Source of the DNA: a virus
IMG/VR virus record: IMGVR_UViG_3300042545_001229
Coordinates: 1 to 22,948 of that record
Length of the DNA: 22,948 nucleotides
Reading direction: 5' to 3' (one strand)
Part shown: in pieces, positions 1 through 9,539 of the stretch
Numbering within the stretch: the stretch's first letter is position 1
Layout of the letters: every line of letters begins with the position of its first letter
The notes under the pieces: generated by a model
Seen by the model: the letters and a program-made list of their open reading frames with translations, nothing else
The model's database searches: none
What the model was told of the DNA's origin: nothing
Made by a program: the position numbers and the translations under genes

Positions 1-3000
1 GGAACCGTAGAAAAAATATTAGGAGTAGTAACTACCAAATCAAATCATAATTTAAGTAATGACGATATTATAACACTCAAATTAACCACAGATTATAATG
101 AAGTTGTTAAAGTTATTTTTGATCCAGTAAATAGAAAAGTTTTAATGCGAGAAATTGGTTTTTCTGATACTGATGTTTCTGTACCTGAAAGTTCTATAGA
201 TATTTCTTCATATAACGGTAATATAGAAACCGGTGATAAAGTTGTTTATATTGCTACTTCTCCTATAAATGGACTAACCAACTATGGTGTTTATTATGTC
301 TTAAAAACTGATTTTAATTTTATAAAATTATGTCAGTATAGGAGTGATATAAATGAATCCAAGTTCATTAATTTTTCTTCGGATGGAGGTGTTGGAACTA
401 CTCACAAATTGTATTTTGTAAATCCACAAATTTCGTGTGTAAGAACTGCAAAAATAGAATTTGATTTATCTGATAGTAGTTTGAATAATCTAGACCTACA
501 GTTTTACTTTGATTCTAATTTTATTCAAAAAATTAATGAAAGAGCGGGATTTTTTGTAAGTAGACAAGGAGTTCCTGGAAGTGACAATTCTAAAGTTATT
601 TTGGACCTTTCAGCGCAGTTTTTCCCAATTTATTATAATTTATTCCCTAGGGGATCATCTGATGAAACTAAGAAACAAATATCATCAGATAATGATGTAA
701 AATCTTATAATAAAATTTCAATAATAAATCACCAACTGAATAGTAAATTTAAAGTATCAGTTTCTTCTGACAAAACATTCTCTTTCTTTAATACTAAAAA
801 ATTAACTTTTGTTGAAACTAATATTATTAGTCAAAGTGTTACAGAGTTTTCATATAAAACCACCTCCACCAGTGCATTAGGACCAATATCCAAATTAAAA
901 ATTAATTTCCCAGGTAGAGGATACAAAAAATTACCTAATATTAGAGGAGTACAAAGTGTTTCTGGTAAAAATGCAGTATTAAAACTTATATCACCAAATA
1001 TAGGAAGAGTTGAGACTTTTAGTAGAGTCAAAGATGGATTTGATTATCCAACAGATCCTACACTTTCACCATCTCTTAGTGTACCAACTGTTATTGGAAT
1101 AAAAGATATAAGAACTATAGATTACATTGGAATTGTTACTGGGGGTCAACGATATAATAGTTCACCAAAATTAATAGTAAAAAATGATACTAGTGGAATT
1201 GAACTTAACGCTAAAATATCTGGAGGATCCGTAACTTCTGTAGATATCATCAAAAATTCTACTTCACTATCAGCACCATTGGATATTATTTCAATATACA
1301 ATTCAAATGGATATGAAATTGATGCAATTTCGATAGCAGGCGATTTAGTAACATTAGAGTTAACAAATAATCCTACATTTAATCCTTTTATATCTTCCGG
1401 ATTTGGAAGAACTGATTATGTATATCCATTTAAAATCGGAGACAAAATTTTTATTGAAAATTGTAGACTGACCGATTCCACATCCGATCAATCTAATTTC
1501 AATTCATCTTCATATAATTATTCTTTCTTTGACGTTGTTGGCGTAAGTACCAGTAATAATACTGTAACTTATAACATGTCGGGAATTTCTACCGGTTCTT
1601 TTGGTACATATAGTGACGAATTTAATTTGGGTATTGTTATTAATAAAAATAACATGCCTGAGTTTAATATGGTTCTAAAGGATGATGTAAGTTATATTTC
1701 AAATGAAAAAGTAACCTCAGAAACATTTTCCGGTACAGTCATGGAAAATGGTTGGGATAATAAACTCAATCAAATGAGATTGAAAAATATTTCTGGTGAA
1801 ATAAACACTGGAGATAAAATTTTTGGAGAAATATCCAAAATTAATGGTACAGTAGAATATTTTGATGTATTTAATTTATATGCTACTTTAGGAGTTTCTA
1901 GAGATAAAACATCCTCTATAGATTTTTCTTCCGGTATTCTGAATGATTCTTTGCAAAAAATTTCTGATAATTTCTACTATCAGAAGTTTTCATATTCCAT
2001 TAAAGGAAATATTCCTTATAATGTGTGGAGAGAGTCTGTAAGGTCAATTGTTCATCCTTCTGGATTTAAAGAATTTTCAGATTTAGAAATTTTAACTAAA
2101 CCAACTTTGAATGAAGTTAATTTAGGAATTGCTAAATCTTCAGACATGAAACCAAGATTATCAGCAACAGATTCCTTTACATTTATCAATATTGACCAGA
2201 CAGTACCTATAAATCTTAAAACAAATTTTGCAAGAGTTTATGAGGAAGAGTTATTGCCTGATGGATCCATTCAGAATGTTTTTCTTGATGAAGGTATTGA
2301 TTTAACTTCTTATATAATTAATAAAACAAACAAAGTTGTAGAAATAGATGATATTAGTGCTCAATTCGATGGAACATCTGAACAACAACTAGATGGACGT
2401 TTTGCGGACGCATCTGATTTATTGGATGGCAACAAAACATTTATTCAAGAAGAGGTAGTTGGATTCGTTACTACTAAATATTCAGGCATTACTACAAATG
2501 TTGGTTGGAGTAAAACTGTATTTTATGACAGTGTTGGAAATATTGTTGATGCAATATCTAATGATGTTAAATATAAGTCCAATAATAAATCTGTTCAAGA
2601 AGGATTAAATTATTGGAGTGGATTAAGTACTACTTATGTTTCTGGAATATCTACAGAAACTATAGAATCGTTTAAGTACATTATAGATCTTTCCAAATAC
2701 ATTATTAATAATGTGGGAGTTAAAACATCATATCAACTTGGAAATACTGTCAGTATTTCTACAGCAATTTATAACAATATAACTGGGATAACCACAATAA
2801 TTACTTCAAGTGCTCATGGATTATCAACAACAACTACGAATTATGTTGTTTTAAAAAATATATCATTCTTTTTTAATTCTGGTAGCGGAATAACCACTAC
2901 AGTTTTCCCAAATTCAACATCAACTACAGGACCATTAACGACTCAAAAATTTGTTTATCAAGTAGAAGTTATTGATTCGGTTAGATTTAGAGTAAATCCT

Positions 3001-6000
3001 GGACCATCCACTATTTCGTACAATTATGCTAGTGGCGGTACAGTTCAAAAAGCTTTCATATCTACATCCCAGTACACCAATACTACAATTCTACCCGATG
3101 TTGATTGTAGTTTAACCTATAGTGAAAATTGTTGTGCCGATGTTTGGACTGCAATTGGTAATTATGTTGGAATAATAACCACTATAATTGGAATTGGTAC
3201 AACAGGAGCTCCAAATAATATAATATATCCATCTTTAGCGAAAGGTGGATCTACAGTTGGATTGAGTACTTTTAAATTAAAAAATAAAGGAACTTCTTTA
3301 TTCAAACATGAATTTCCTGGCAGTAACGTTGATATAGTTAATGATAAATTTATAATTGCTAATCATAATTTTCAGTCTGGTCAAGAGTTATTGTATTCAT
3401 ATTCTGGTGGCAGTCCTATTGGAATTGCAACTACTTCTTATGTTAATGGTAATCTTGATACATTATTGAATATTTTTAATTATGATGGAACTGCTATTTT
3501 AGAAAATGGATATAACGTTGCAATTACAACAAGTATTTCTGGAATAGTTCCAACAGGTCCAACTGGGACTATAAATTATACTCAAGTTTTGGGATTTAAT
3601 ACCACTGGATTTGGAACAAATGCCTTATTCAATGTATTGATTAATTATAATGGTGGAGGAGTTGCTATATCCACTTCTATTATTCCTACTTATGGTGGAT
3701 ATGGATATAATGTTGGGGAACAGGTTTCTATATCCGGAACGTACTTTGCAGGAACAAGTCCAACTAATGATCTAACATTTATTATCTCAAAAACCGGTCC
3801 AACAGTGATACAATCCGAAGCAAATACAAGTTATTTGTCGGTTCCTTCATTAGATTTAAGTGGAGCAACTTTTGATGTTTCTAGGGATTCGACTGGTGCG
3901 ATTACATATGTAAAAGTTTTAAATGGTGGGTCTGGCTATACTACCAATTCAGTTATTTCTATAGCAGGAACTTATATTGGTGGAACAGGATCTAAAGATG
4001 ATTTATCATTTAGTCCATTAGAACTTGGTACAAAAACTTTACCAACTTCAGTTTTTGTATATAAATTAAATGACAATGAATTTAAACTTTCTGGATTATC
4101 TACAAGTGTATTTTTAAATTTAACTGGTGTAGGCACAGCAACACATTCACTTTCATATAAAGAACCAAATTCTAGTGTAATAATTACTATAGATGGAATA
4201 ATACAAAAAGCTGTAACTAGAAAATCACTGAATGTTTCTTTTGCTTCTAGTGTTTCTTCAGCTTCAACAACAATAATAAGTATTTCTTCGGGAATTTCAT
4301 CTTTATCTACTGGTGATGTTATTGATATTGATGGTGAATATGTTTCCATTAAAACTATCGGCATAACCTCTACGAATCAAATAGAAGTTGTACGTGGTTA
4401 TTTTGGGACAGTTGCATTAGCACACACTGTAGGCGCTAGTGGAACAGTATTAGTGGGTGATTTTAATATTGTTGGAGATGTAATATATTTTGACCAATCT
4501 CCAAATGGAAAAATTGGACCAGTAGGGTTGGAAACAGGATCCGCATTTGGTGGTAGAGTTTTTAGTAGAAAGTTTGATCCCAATATCTCACAAGATAGAA
4601 ATATTCTGTTTGATGATATCTCATTATCTTTTACTGGTATTGCAGCAACAGAATTCACTTTAAAATCTGATGGACAAACTACGAATACTATTTTTAACAA
4701 CGTGAATAGTTCTACCAATATTAATAATAATCCTATAGTAACTATTAACAACGTATTTCAAAATCCAACAAGTGATTATACAGTTGATGGAGTTGGAACA
4801 AACGTAATTAAATTCTTATCGGGAACTCCAAATTCTGGAAAAATATCAAAAGTATCAATATCGACTAGTTATGGGTATGCTCCTAGAATTGGAGCAGCTG
4901 CTACCGTAATAGTTTCTACCGCTGGTACTATTAGTAGTGTAATTGTTACTGGATCTGGATCTGGATATAGAAATCCTCCCGTTATTAGTATTGCGTCCAC
5001 CATTGGATTTGGTGCAAGTGTTGTGGCTACAGTAAGTGCTGCAGGTACAATTTCTGGGTTTACTATTATTAATGCTGGATCTGGATATACAACTACTTCA
5101 AGACCAGAAGTTGCAATTGGAATCCCAACAGGATATAGTAATCTAAGTTTAGGTTATACTGGTGGAACTTCTGGAGTTGGCCAAAAAGCAAAACTTACAG
5201 TTGAAGTTGGTATGGGATCAAGTGTAATAACATACAAGTTTGATGAATCCGGAATTGGATATAAAGTTGGGGATAAACTTACCCCTATCGGAATAGTAAC
5301 TGATCCATCACTAAGTTTCCAACCCCTTGTACTAACAGTTGAAGAGGTGGAGACTGATAGTTTCTATGGATTCTATCCTGGACAATTTGTACAATTTGAT
5401 GATATCTCAGAATTCTTCAATGGATTTACAAAGAAATTTACACTTACAACTACTTTAAATGGCGTAAAACAAGTTTTAGGATTGAGGGTTCCCGATGGAA
5501 CTGATTTGGATATAACTAATAACATTTTTATATACGTAAATGATATTTTACAAGTTCCTAATGTATCATATAAGTTTTCTGGAAGTAGAGTAATATTTAC
5601 TGAACCACCAAAAGCAGGATCCAAGTGTGTTATTCTATATTATAGAGGTTCTTCAATTGATGTTGAGTTAATTGATCCACCTAAAACAATTAAACCGGGA
5701 GATAGTATAATAATACAGGAGAATCCTGAAGATTTATTTGATATCTCTCAATTTGATAGAGTTGTTAAAAAAATTACAGCTGCTGATCAATTTGAAACTT
5801 TTAATTATTATTCTGTTGGTATTATTACAGACCCAACAAAAATTAGACCTCTTACTTGGAAAAAACAACTTAATGATACTGTTATCAATGGTTCTTTATA
5901 TTCTAAATCTAGACCAAATCTACAGAGTAGTGTTAAACCATCTGCAACTATCATTAAGAAAATCGAACCTACAGACACTGTAATATATGTTGACAATGCA

Positions 6001-7905
6001 TATCCACTATTCTCAGATTTAGACTCTCTCCCTGAAGATATAAGAGATGTATTAGTATTAGAAAATAGATCCATTCAGGAATCTCTAGGTCAATGTGTAG
6101 TATCAACATCATCTACAATTTCATCAATTACTATTAATGATGGAGGGGTAGGATATGCTAATACACAATCACCTAAAGTAATTGTTTCCGAGTCTTTAAT
6201 TATTAGAAAAGATCCTATTTTTAATTGGAGTGGTTCTATTGGATTATCAACTTCATATGATTTGAAATCTATTAAGTATAAAAATAAATTTATTTCTGTC
6301 GGGAACAACTCAGTATATTCTACAAGTTTTGATGGAATAAATTGGCAAGTTTCTACAGTTGGATTTGGTCAGTCTTCTAATTTCAATTCACTTGAAGTAG
6401 TTGGGGTTGGAACAAGTAATTTCTTACTTTCCGTAGGAAATCTTGGACAAATAATAAAAGCCACAGATTATGGAAATGTAATATCTCCATGGACACAGAT
6501 TCCGTTACAAGAAGATGTTTCAATTCCTGGTTTTGGAGCGGTCAATAGAGTAAGTAGTGGATATACCGGAACATTTAATGAAATTGCATATTCTAGTATT
6601 ACAAATACTTGGGTTACAGTAGGTGCAGCTGGATCAATATTTGTAGGAACAGGAGTAGGTACTGATTCATTTGTCAGTAGATATTCTGAAACTTTATCTG
6701 ATTTGAATAGTGTGGCTTTTGGAGCTGAATATTTTGTTTCTGTTGGTGATGATGGAGTAATTAGAACTTCGAATGATGGTAATATTTGGGAATTTGTAAG
6801 TTCTCCAGTAATTACTAATTTAAATAAGGTAATTTATGTTGATGGGAAATATGTTGCTGTTGGGGATTATGGTGTAGTCATTAGATCAATAGATCGAACT
6901 TCTTATGAAATCGTTTCAAATAATCTTGGAATTGTAAACATAACAAACATTTATTATAACTATGGTTTCTATGTAATTATTACAGCTTTGGGTGATTTAT
7001 ACTATTCATTTGATTTGAGCAATTGGATTTATCGATCAACATCACAATCGAATTTTATCAATAGTTTAGTATTTGTTGATAATCTTGGTTCAGATGGAAG
7101 ATATGTTGCCATAGGATCTGGAGCTACTGCGATATATGCAGAACCCATTTATAACAGGGCTGAGGCGATTTCCAGTGTAACTTCTGGAGTTGTTACTTCA
7201 ATACAGATTATTAATGGTGGATTTGGTTATGATTTAAATAATCCCCCACCAGTAATAATAGAACCAGATAGTTATAATACTGAATTAATTAAATCATTCA
7301 AAGTTACTGGTGATCACGGAGTTATTATTGGGGTCACAACATATATTTCCGGAACTCCCGGAATTGGAACAACGTCTCCAAAAATTTCTTTTACACTAAA
7401 ATCCGAACAATATGATAATAGTACTTTAGGTATTGGGTATTCATCTCTCAATATTTTTGGAGTTCTCAATAGTCAATTATCTAAAGGTGATTATTTTGTC
7501 ATTACCGATAGTAATGTTGAAACTGGTGGAGACTTAGTAGGAATTACTACACTTCTTGGTGGTATGAGTAACTATCCGAATTCTAAAATTGGTATAGCAA
7601 AATCTTTTATAGATGGAATTTATATTGTAGAAGACGTAACCACACCATCAGTTGGTATTGTTACCGTTACTTGTAATTTTGCTCCTATGGTTGATAATTA
7701 TGTCAAAGTTTATACAAGAGGTTTAAATAATACTGGAGTTGGAACAAATAATTATTATGGAAAATATAGTTGGGCTAAAATTTATGATTACCAAAATAGA
7801 ATCTTAGGCAATCCAAAGACTTTTGAAGTTTTTAATGATAATGGGATTTCTGGAATTTCTTCTTCTCCAAAAATTATAAGGACCAGAAGTGTAATAAGTA
7901 AGTAA
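1..7905 (+). CDS. Giant baseplate-associated virion structural protein, 5'-truncated (T4 gp7 position)
   Basis: The reading frame is open from base 1. The first ATG in the window (145) is internal: the 48 codons before it read as normal protein (ending VIFDPVNRKVL), so the real start lies upstream. At least 2634 residues are encoded here, ending at TAA 7903-7905. The protein is rich in Ser, Thr, Gly, Ile and Asn, with no transmembrane pattern. Visible parts: GxGY/GGxGY beta repeats near 901, 1123, 3682, 3916, 4942, 5065, 6130 and 7210; a segment with FKIGDKIFIENC near 1430-1470; a Cys-containing segment near 3100-3150; NGVxQ-type modules at about 4150-4210, 4630-4840 and 5420-5645; and a propeller-like segment at about 6235-7140. 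It lies directly upstream of gp8, where T4 has baseplate wedge gene 7. The gp7 role is inferred from position and size, since I see no direct gp7 similarity. Being structural is fairly sure; the exact role is not. Confidence 0.8.
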   Translation, partial: GTVEKILGVVTTKSNHNLSNDDIITLKLTTDYNEVVKVIFDPVNRKVLMREIGFSDTDVSVPESSIDISSYNGNIETGDKVVYIATSPINGLTNYGVYYVLKTDFNFIKLCQYRSDINESKFINFSSDGGVGTTHKLYFVNPQISCVRTAKIEFDLSDSSLNNLDLQFYFDSNFIQKINERAGFFVSRQGVPGSDNSKVILDLSAQFFPIYYNLFPRGSSDETKKQISSDNDVKSYNKISIINHQLNSKFKVSVSSDKTFSFFNTKKLTFVETNIISQSVTEFSYKTTSTSALGPISKLKINFPGRGYKKLPNIRGVQSVSGKNAVLKLISPNIGRVETFSRVKDGFDYPTDPTLSPSLSVPTVIGIKDIRTIDYIGIVTGGQRYNSSPKLIVKNDTSGIELNAKISGGSVTSVDIIKNSTSLSAPLDIISIYNSNGYEIDAISIAGDLVTLELTNNPTFNPFISSGFGRTDYVYPFKIGDKIFIENCRLTDSTSDQSNFNSSSYNYSFFDVVGVSTSNNTVTYNMSGISTGSFGTYSDEFNLGIVINKNNMPEFNMVLKDDVSYISNEKVTSETFSGTVMENGWDNKLNQMRLKNISGEINTGDKIFGEISKINGTVEYFDVFNLYATLGVSRDKTSSIDFSSGILNDSLQKISDNFYYQKFSYSIKGNIPYNVWRESVRSIVHPSGFKEFSDLEILTKPTLNEVNLGIAKSSDMKPRLSATDSFTFINIDQTVPINLKTNFARVYEEELLPDGSIQNVFLDEGIDLTSYIINKTNKVVEIDDISAQFDGTSEQQLDGRFADASDLLDGNKTFIQEEVVGFVTTKYSGITTNVGWSKTVFYDSVGNIVDAISNDVKYKSNNKSVQEGLNYWSGLSTTYVSGISTETIESFKYIIDLSKYIINNVGVKTSYQLGNTVSISTAIYNNITGITTIITSSAHGLSTTTTNYVVLKNISFFFNSGSGITTTVFPNSTSTTGPLTTQKFVYQVEVIDSVRFRVNPGPSTISYNYASGGTVQKAFISTSQYTNTTILPDVDCSLTYSENCCADVWTAIGNYVGIITTIIGIGTTGAPNNIIYPSLAKGGSTVGLSTFKLKNKGTSLFKHEFPGSNVDIVNDKFIIANHNFQSGQELLYSYSGGSPIGIATTSYVNGNLDTLLNIFNYDGTAILENGYNVAITTSISGIVPTGPTGTINYTQVLGFNTTGFGTNALFNVLINYNGGGVAISTSIIPTYGGYGYNVGEQVSISGTYFAGTSPTNDLTFIISKTGPTVIQSEANTSYLSVPSLDLSGATFDVSRDSTGAITYVKVLNGGSGYTTNSVISIAGTYIGGTGSKDDLSFSPLELGTKTLPTSVFVYKLNDNEFKLSGLSTSVFLNLTGVGTATHSLSYKEPNSSVIITIDGIIQKAVTRKSLNVSFASSVSSASTTIISISSGISSLSTGDVIDIDGEYVSIKTIGITSTNQIEVVRGYFGTVALAHTVGASGTVLVGDFNIVGDVIYFDQSPNGKIGPVGLETGSAFGGRVFSRKFDPNISQDRNILFDDISLSFTGIAATEFTLKSDGQTTNTIFNNVNSSTNINNNPIVTINNVFQNPTSDYTVDGVGTNVIKFLSGTPNSGKISKVSISTSYGYAPRIGAAATVIVSTAGTISSVIVTGSGSGYRNPPVISIASTIGFGASVVATVSAAGTISGFTIINAGSGYTTTSRPEVAIGIPTGYSNLSLGYTGGTSGVGQKAKLTVEVGMGSSVITYKFDESGIGYKVGDKLTPIGIVTDPSLSFQPLVLTVEEVETDSFYGFYPGQFVQFDDISEFFNGFTKKFTLTTTLNGVKQVLGLRVPDGTDLDITNNIFIYVNDILQVPNVSYKFSGSRVIFTEPPKAGSKCVILYYRGSSIDVELIDPPKTIKPGDSIIIQENPEDLFDISQFDRVVKKITAADQFETFNYYSVGIITDPTKIRPLTWKKQLNDTVINGSLYSKSRPNLQSSVKPSATIIKKIEPTDTVIYVDNAYPLFSDLDSLPEDIRDVLVLENRSIQESLGQCVVSTSSTISSITINDGGVGYANTQSPKVIVSESLIIRKDPIFNWSGSIGLSTSYDLKSIKYKNKFISVGNNSVYSTSFDGINWQVSTVGFGQSSNFNSLEVVGVGTSNFLLSVGNLGQIIKATDYGNVISPWTQIPLQEDVSIPGFGAVNRVSSGYTGTFNEIAYSSITNTWVTVGAAGSIFVGTGVGTDSFVSRYSETLSDLNSVAFGAEYFVSVGDDGVIRTSNDGNIWEFVSSPVITNLNKVIYVDGKYVAVGDYGVVIRSIDRTSYEIVSNNLGIVNITNIYYNYGFYVIITALGDLYYSFDLSNWIYRSTSQSNFINSLVFVDNLGSDGRYVAIGSGATAIYAEPIYNRAEAISSVTSGVVTSIQIINGGFGYDLNNPPPVIIEPDSYNTELIKSFKVTGDHGVIIGVTTYISGTPGIGTTSPKISFTLKSEQYDNSTLGIGYSSLNIFGVLNSQLSKGDYFVITDSNVETGGDLVGITTLLGGMSNYPNSKIGIAKSFIDGIYIVEDVTTPSVGIVTVTCNFAPMVDNYVKVYTRGLNNTGVGTNNYYGKYSWAKIYDYQNRILGNPKTFEVFNDNGISGISSSPKIIRTRSVISK
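3091..3195 (+). other. Cysteine-containing segment in the giant protein
   Basis: Within the first gene a short stretch encodes DVDCSL, then SENCCADVW, followed by a hydrophobic run (IGNYVGIITTIIG). Three cysteines lie within about 12 residues in a protein that otherwise has very few. It follows a beta-rich part ending SGGTVQKAF. I recall comparable C-A-D-V...VGIxT segments in cyanophage baseplate proteins, but cannot check this here. The function is unknown; a metal site or a packing helix is possible. Confidence 0.4.
6235..7140 (+). other. Beta-propeller-like (BNR/Asp-box) domain within the giant protein
   Basis: Seven similar strands of the form [YF]V[AST]VGxxGxI recur at about 6289 (FISVGNN), 6421 (FLLSVGNLG), 6610 (WVTVGAAG), 6730 (YFVSVGDDG), 6847 (KYVAVGDYG), 6967 (FYVIITALG) and 7099 (RYVAIGSG). 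They are spaced 39-63 residues apart, mostly 39-44. Between them lie Asp-box-like motifs of the form SxDGxxW: SFDGINW (6325-6345), SNDGNIW (6769-6789) and the degenerate SFDLSNW (7006-7026). Asp-box repeats mark sialidase-like and Ycf48-like propellers. No catalytic residues can be assigned. A role in binding a surface glycan or a partner protein is inference. Confidence 0.65.
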
Positions 7906-7912
7906 AATGCAA

Positions 7913-7919
7913 CTAAATA
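7913..7919 (+). promoter_or_regulatory. Putative late promoter (CTAAATA) ahead of gp8
   Basis: CTAAATA lies in the 33-base gap between the giant gene and gp8, 19 bases before the gp8 ATG. T4 late promoters use TATAAATA at -10, and T4-like cyanophages are reported to use variants such as CTAAATA. The A-run that follows and the lack of a clear Shine-Dalgarno sequence before the ATG fit a short AU-rich leader. The motif is short and the DNA AT-rich, so chance is possible. Confidence 0.5.
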
Positions 7920-7938
7920 AAAAAAAGTATGTTCTAAA

Positions 7939-9534
7939 ATGCCCGCTATAATATCAGATCAATTTAGAATCTTAAATGCAGATAACTTTGTAAAAAGTGT
8001 TTCTGGAGTAGGTGATACTTCAAACAAATATTATACTTTTATAGGACTTCCTAATAGTAATAATCCAGCTGCTGGGGGATCTCCAACTTGGGTTTCAAAT
8101 ACTCCATCTCCTTTAGATGGATTTAAGGAAGAGTTTCAGGTTAAGGAAAGCATTATATCTTTGAAACAAATTGCAAGTCAAGATGTAAGAAGACTTGTTA
8201 GAAAAGTCACTTGGGTTGCGGGAAATACTTATGAAATGTACAGGCATGATTATAATGTCTTTAATGTAACTTCTGTTACCTCTCAAACGAGTCTATATGA
8301 AGCAAATTATTATGTAATAAATGAAGATTTGCGAGTTTATATATGTTTACAAAATGGAACTGACCCAGAAAATCCCAAAGGAAGACCATCTTTTGATCAA
8401 CCAACTTTTATTGACCTAGAACCCAGAGCAGCTGGCGCTAGTGGTGATGGGTATATCTGGAAATATTTGTACACTATTAAACCTTCTGAAATCGTTAAGT
8501 TTGATTCTATTGAATTTATTCCAGTACCAGAAAATTGGGGAAATACCGGAGAATCAATATCCACAAAAAATAACGCAATTGATGGTAAAATCGAAGTCAT
8601 ATTGATTAATAATAGAGGTTCGAATTATCAACCAATTTCAACATCTTTTTCAAATGTTCCAATTTTGGGAGATGGTTCTGGTGGAAAAGCTACAATAACT
8701 ATTGATTCTTTTGGAAAAGTTTCTGAAATTTTTGTTACTGATGGGGGAAAAGGATATACTTATGGGACAATTCAGTTTTATCCAGGAGCTCCTGGATCTG
8801 AAATTGATGGTCCTCTTCGTCAATTGAGTAATACTGGAATAGGAAGTACATCCATATCTTCTTTTAATGTTATTATTCCACCAAAAGGTGGTCATGGGTA
8901 CGATGTTTATCGAGAATTAGGCGCATACAGAGTATTGTTATACTCTAGATATGAAACTCTAGAAAGTAACCCAGATATTATTTTGGGAAATGATTTCGCT
9001 AGAGTTGGAATTTTGAAAAATCCAACTATTGTTGGAAGTAGTAATCAACTGTTAGATGCATCTTTGGTTAGTGGACTAAATGCTTTAAAACTATCTGGAG
9101 TTACAACTAATACAACGTATGGTGTGGACTCTGTAATTAAACAGACTGTTGGACTAGGTTCTACTGCAATTGGATTTGTATCCTCTTGGGATTCAATAAC
9201 TGGTGTTTTAAAATATTATCAACCGACTGGGTTAGGTTCAAGTGAAACCGGATTTAAAATCATTCCATTCACTTCCAATCCAGATGTTGGATATGGATTA
9301 ACAATTAATTGTTCATCCATCATTGGCCCAACATTATCAATTAATTCTAATTTTAGTGGGGTAAGTACCACAATAAATAATAGAATATATCAGTTAGGTC
9401 AAGAGTTTGTAGCTGGCATTTCTTCTGCTGAATATAATAAAAAGTCCGGTGATATTATCTATTTGGATAATAGACAACCAATTCCAAGATCAGCTAACCA
9501 AAAAGAAGACATTAAAATTGTACTGGAGTTCTAA
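7939..9534 (+). CDS. gp8: Baseplate wedge subunit gp8
   Basis: 531 residues, similar to T4 gp8, the wedge subunit that joins gp6, gp7 and gp10 in the contractile baseplate. Evidence: SGDGYIWKYLYTIKP at residues about 168-182 matches T4 gp8 GDGYVWEYLFEIPP. The following EFIPVPENWG matches the EYIVVPWP...RWG region. The C-terminus GDIIYLDNRQPI...ANQKEDIKIVLEF (residues 504-531) lines up with GEMIYMENRPPI...DQTEEINILFTF. The N-terminus has the K-YYTFIGLPN (IFITFGR in T4) and W-x-S-N-T-PSPLDG pattern. The protein is about 200 residues longer than T4 gp8 (334). The extra length is mainly a middle region with GGKGY (about residue 270) and KGGHGY modules, which also occur in its neighbours. The ATG at 7939 has no strong Shine-Dalgarno sequence. 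Identification is firm. Confidence 0.92.
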   Translation: MPAIISDQFRILNADNFVKSVSGVGDTSNKYYTFIGLPNSNNPAAGGSPTWVSNTPSPLDGFKEEFQVKESIISLKQIASQDVRRLVRKVTWVAGNTYEMYRHDYNVFNVTSVTSQTSLYEANYYVINEDLRVYICLQNGTDPENPKGRPSFDQPTFIDLEPRAAGASGDGYIWKYLYTIKPSEIVKFDSIEFIPVPENWGNTGESISTKNNAIDGKIEVILINNRGSNYQPISTSFSNVPILGDGSGGKATITIDSFGKVSEIFVTDGGKGYTYGTIQFYPGAPGSEIDGPLRQLSNTGIGSTSISSFNVIIPPKGGHGYDVYRELGAYRVLLYSRYETLESNPDIILGNDFARVGILKNPTIVGSSNQLLDASLVSGLNALKLSGVTTNTTYGVDSVIKQTVGLGSTAIGFVSSWDSITGVLKYYQPTGLGSSETGFKIIPFTSNPDVGYGLTINCSSIIGPTLSINSNFSGVSTTINNRIYQLGQEFVAGISSAEYNKKSGDIIYLDNRQPIPRSANQKEDIKIVLEF

Positions 9535-9539
9535 TAGAA

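Noticed and set aside
3972-4751. Reverse-strand open frames of 117-130 codons opposite the first giant gene (and similar short ones elsewhere)
   Set aside because: They lie fully opposite clearly coding sequence, lack ribosome binding sites and have no recognisable protein pattern; they are shadows of the + strand gene.
5738-5983. Plus-strand 81-codon frame inside the first giant gene
   Set aside because: Its Leu/Ile/Lys-rich composition is what a shifted reading of this AT-rich gene gives, and the main frame is uninterrupted across it.
9368-9380. AATAAATA-like late promoter matches inside genes (also near 16013)
   Set aside because: They differ from TATAAATA/CTAAATA, lie inside coding sequence with no gene start nearby, and are expected by chance in AT-rich DNA.
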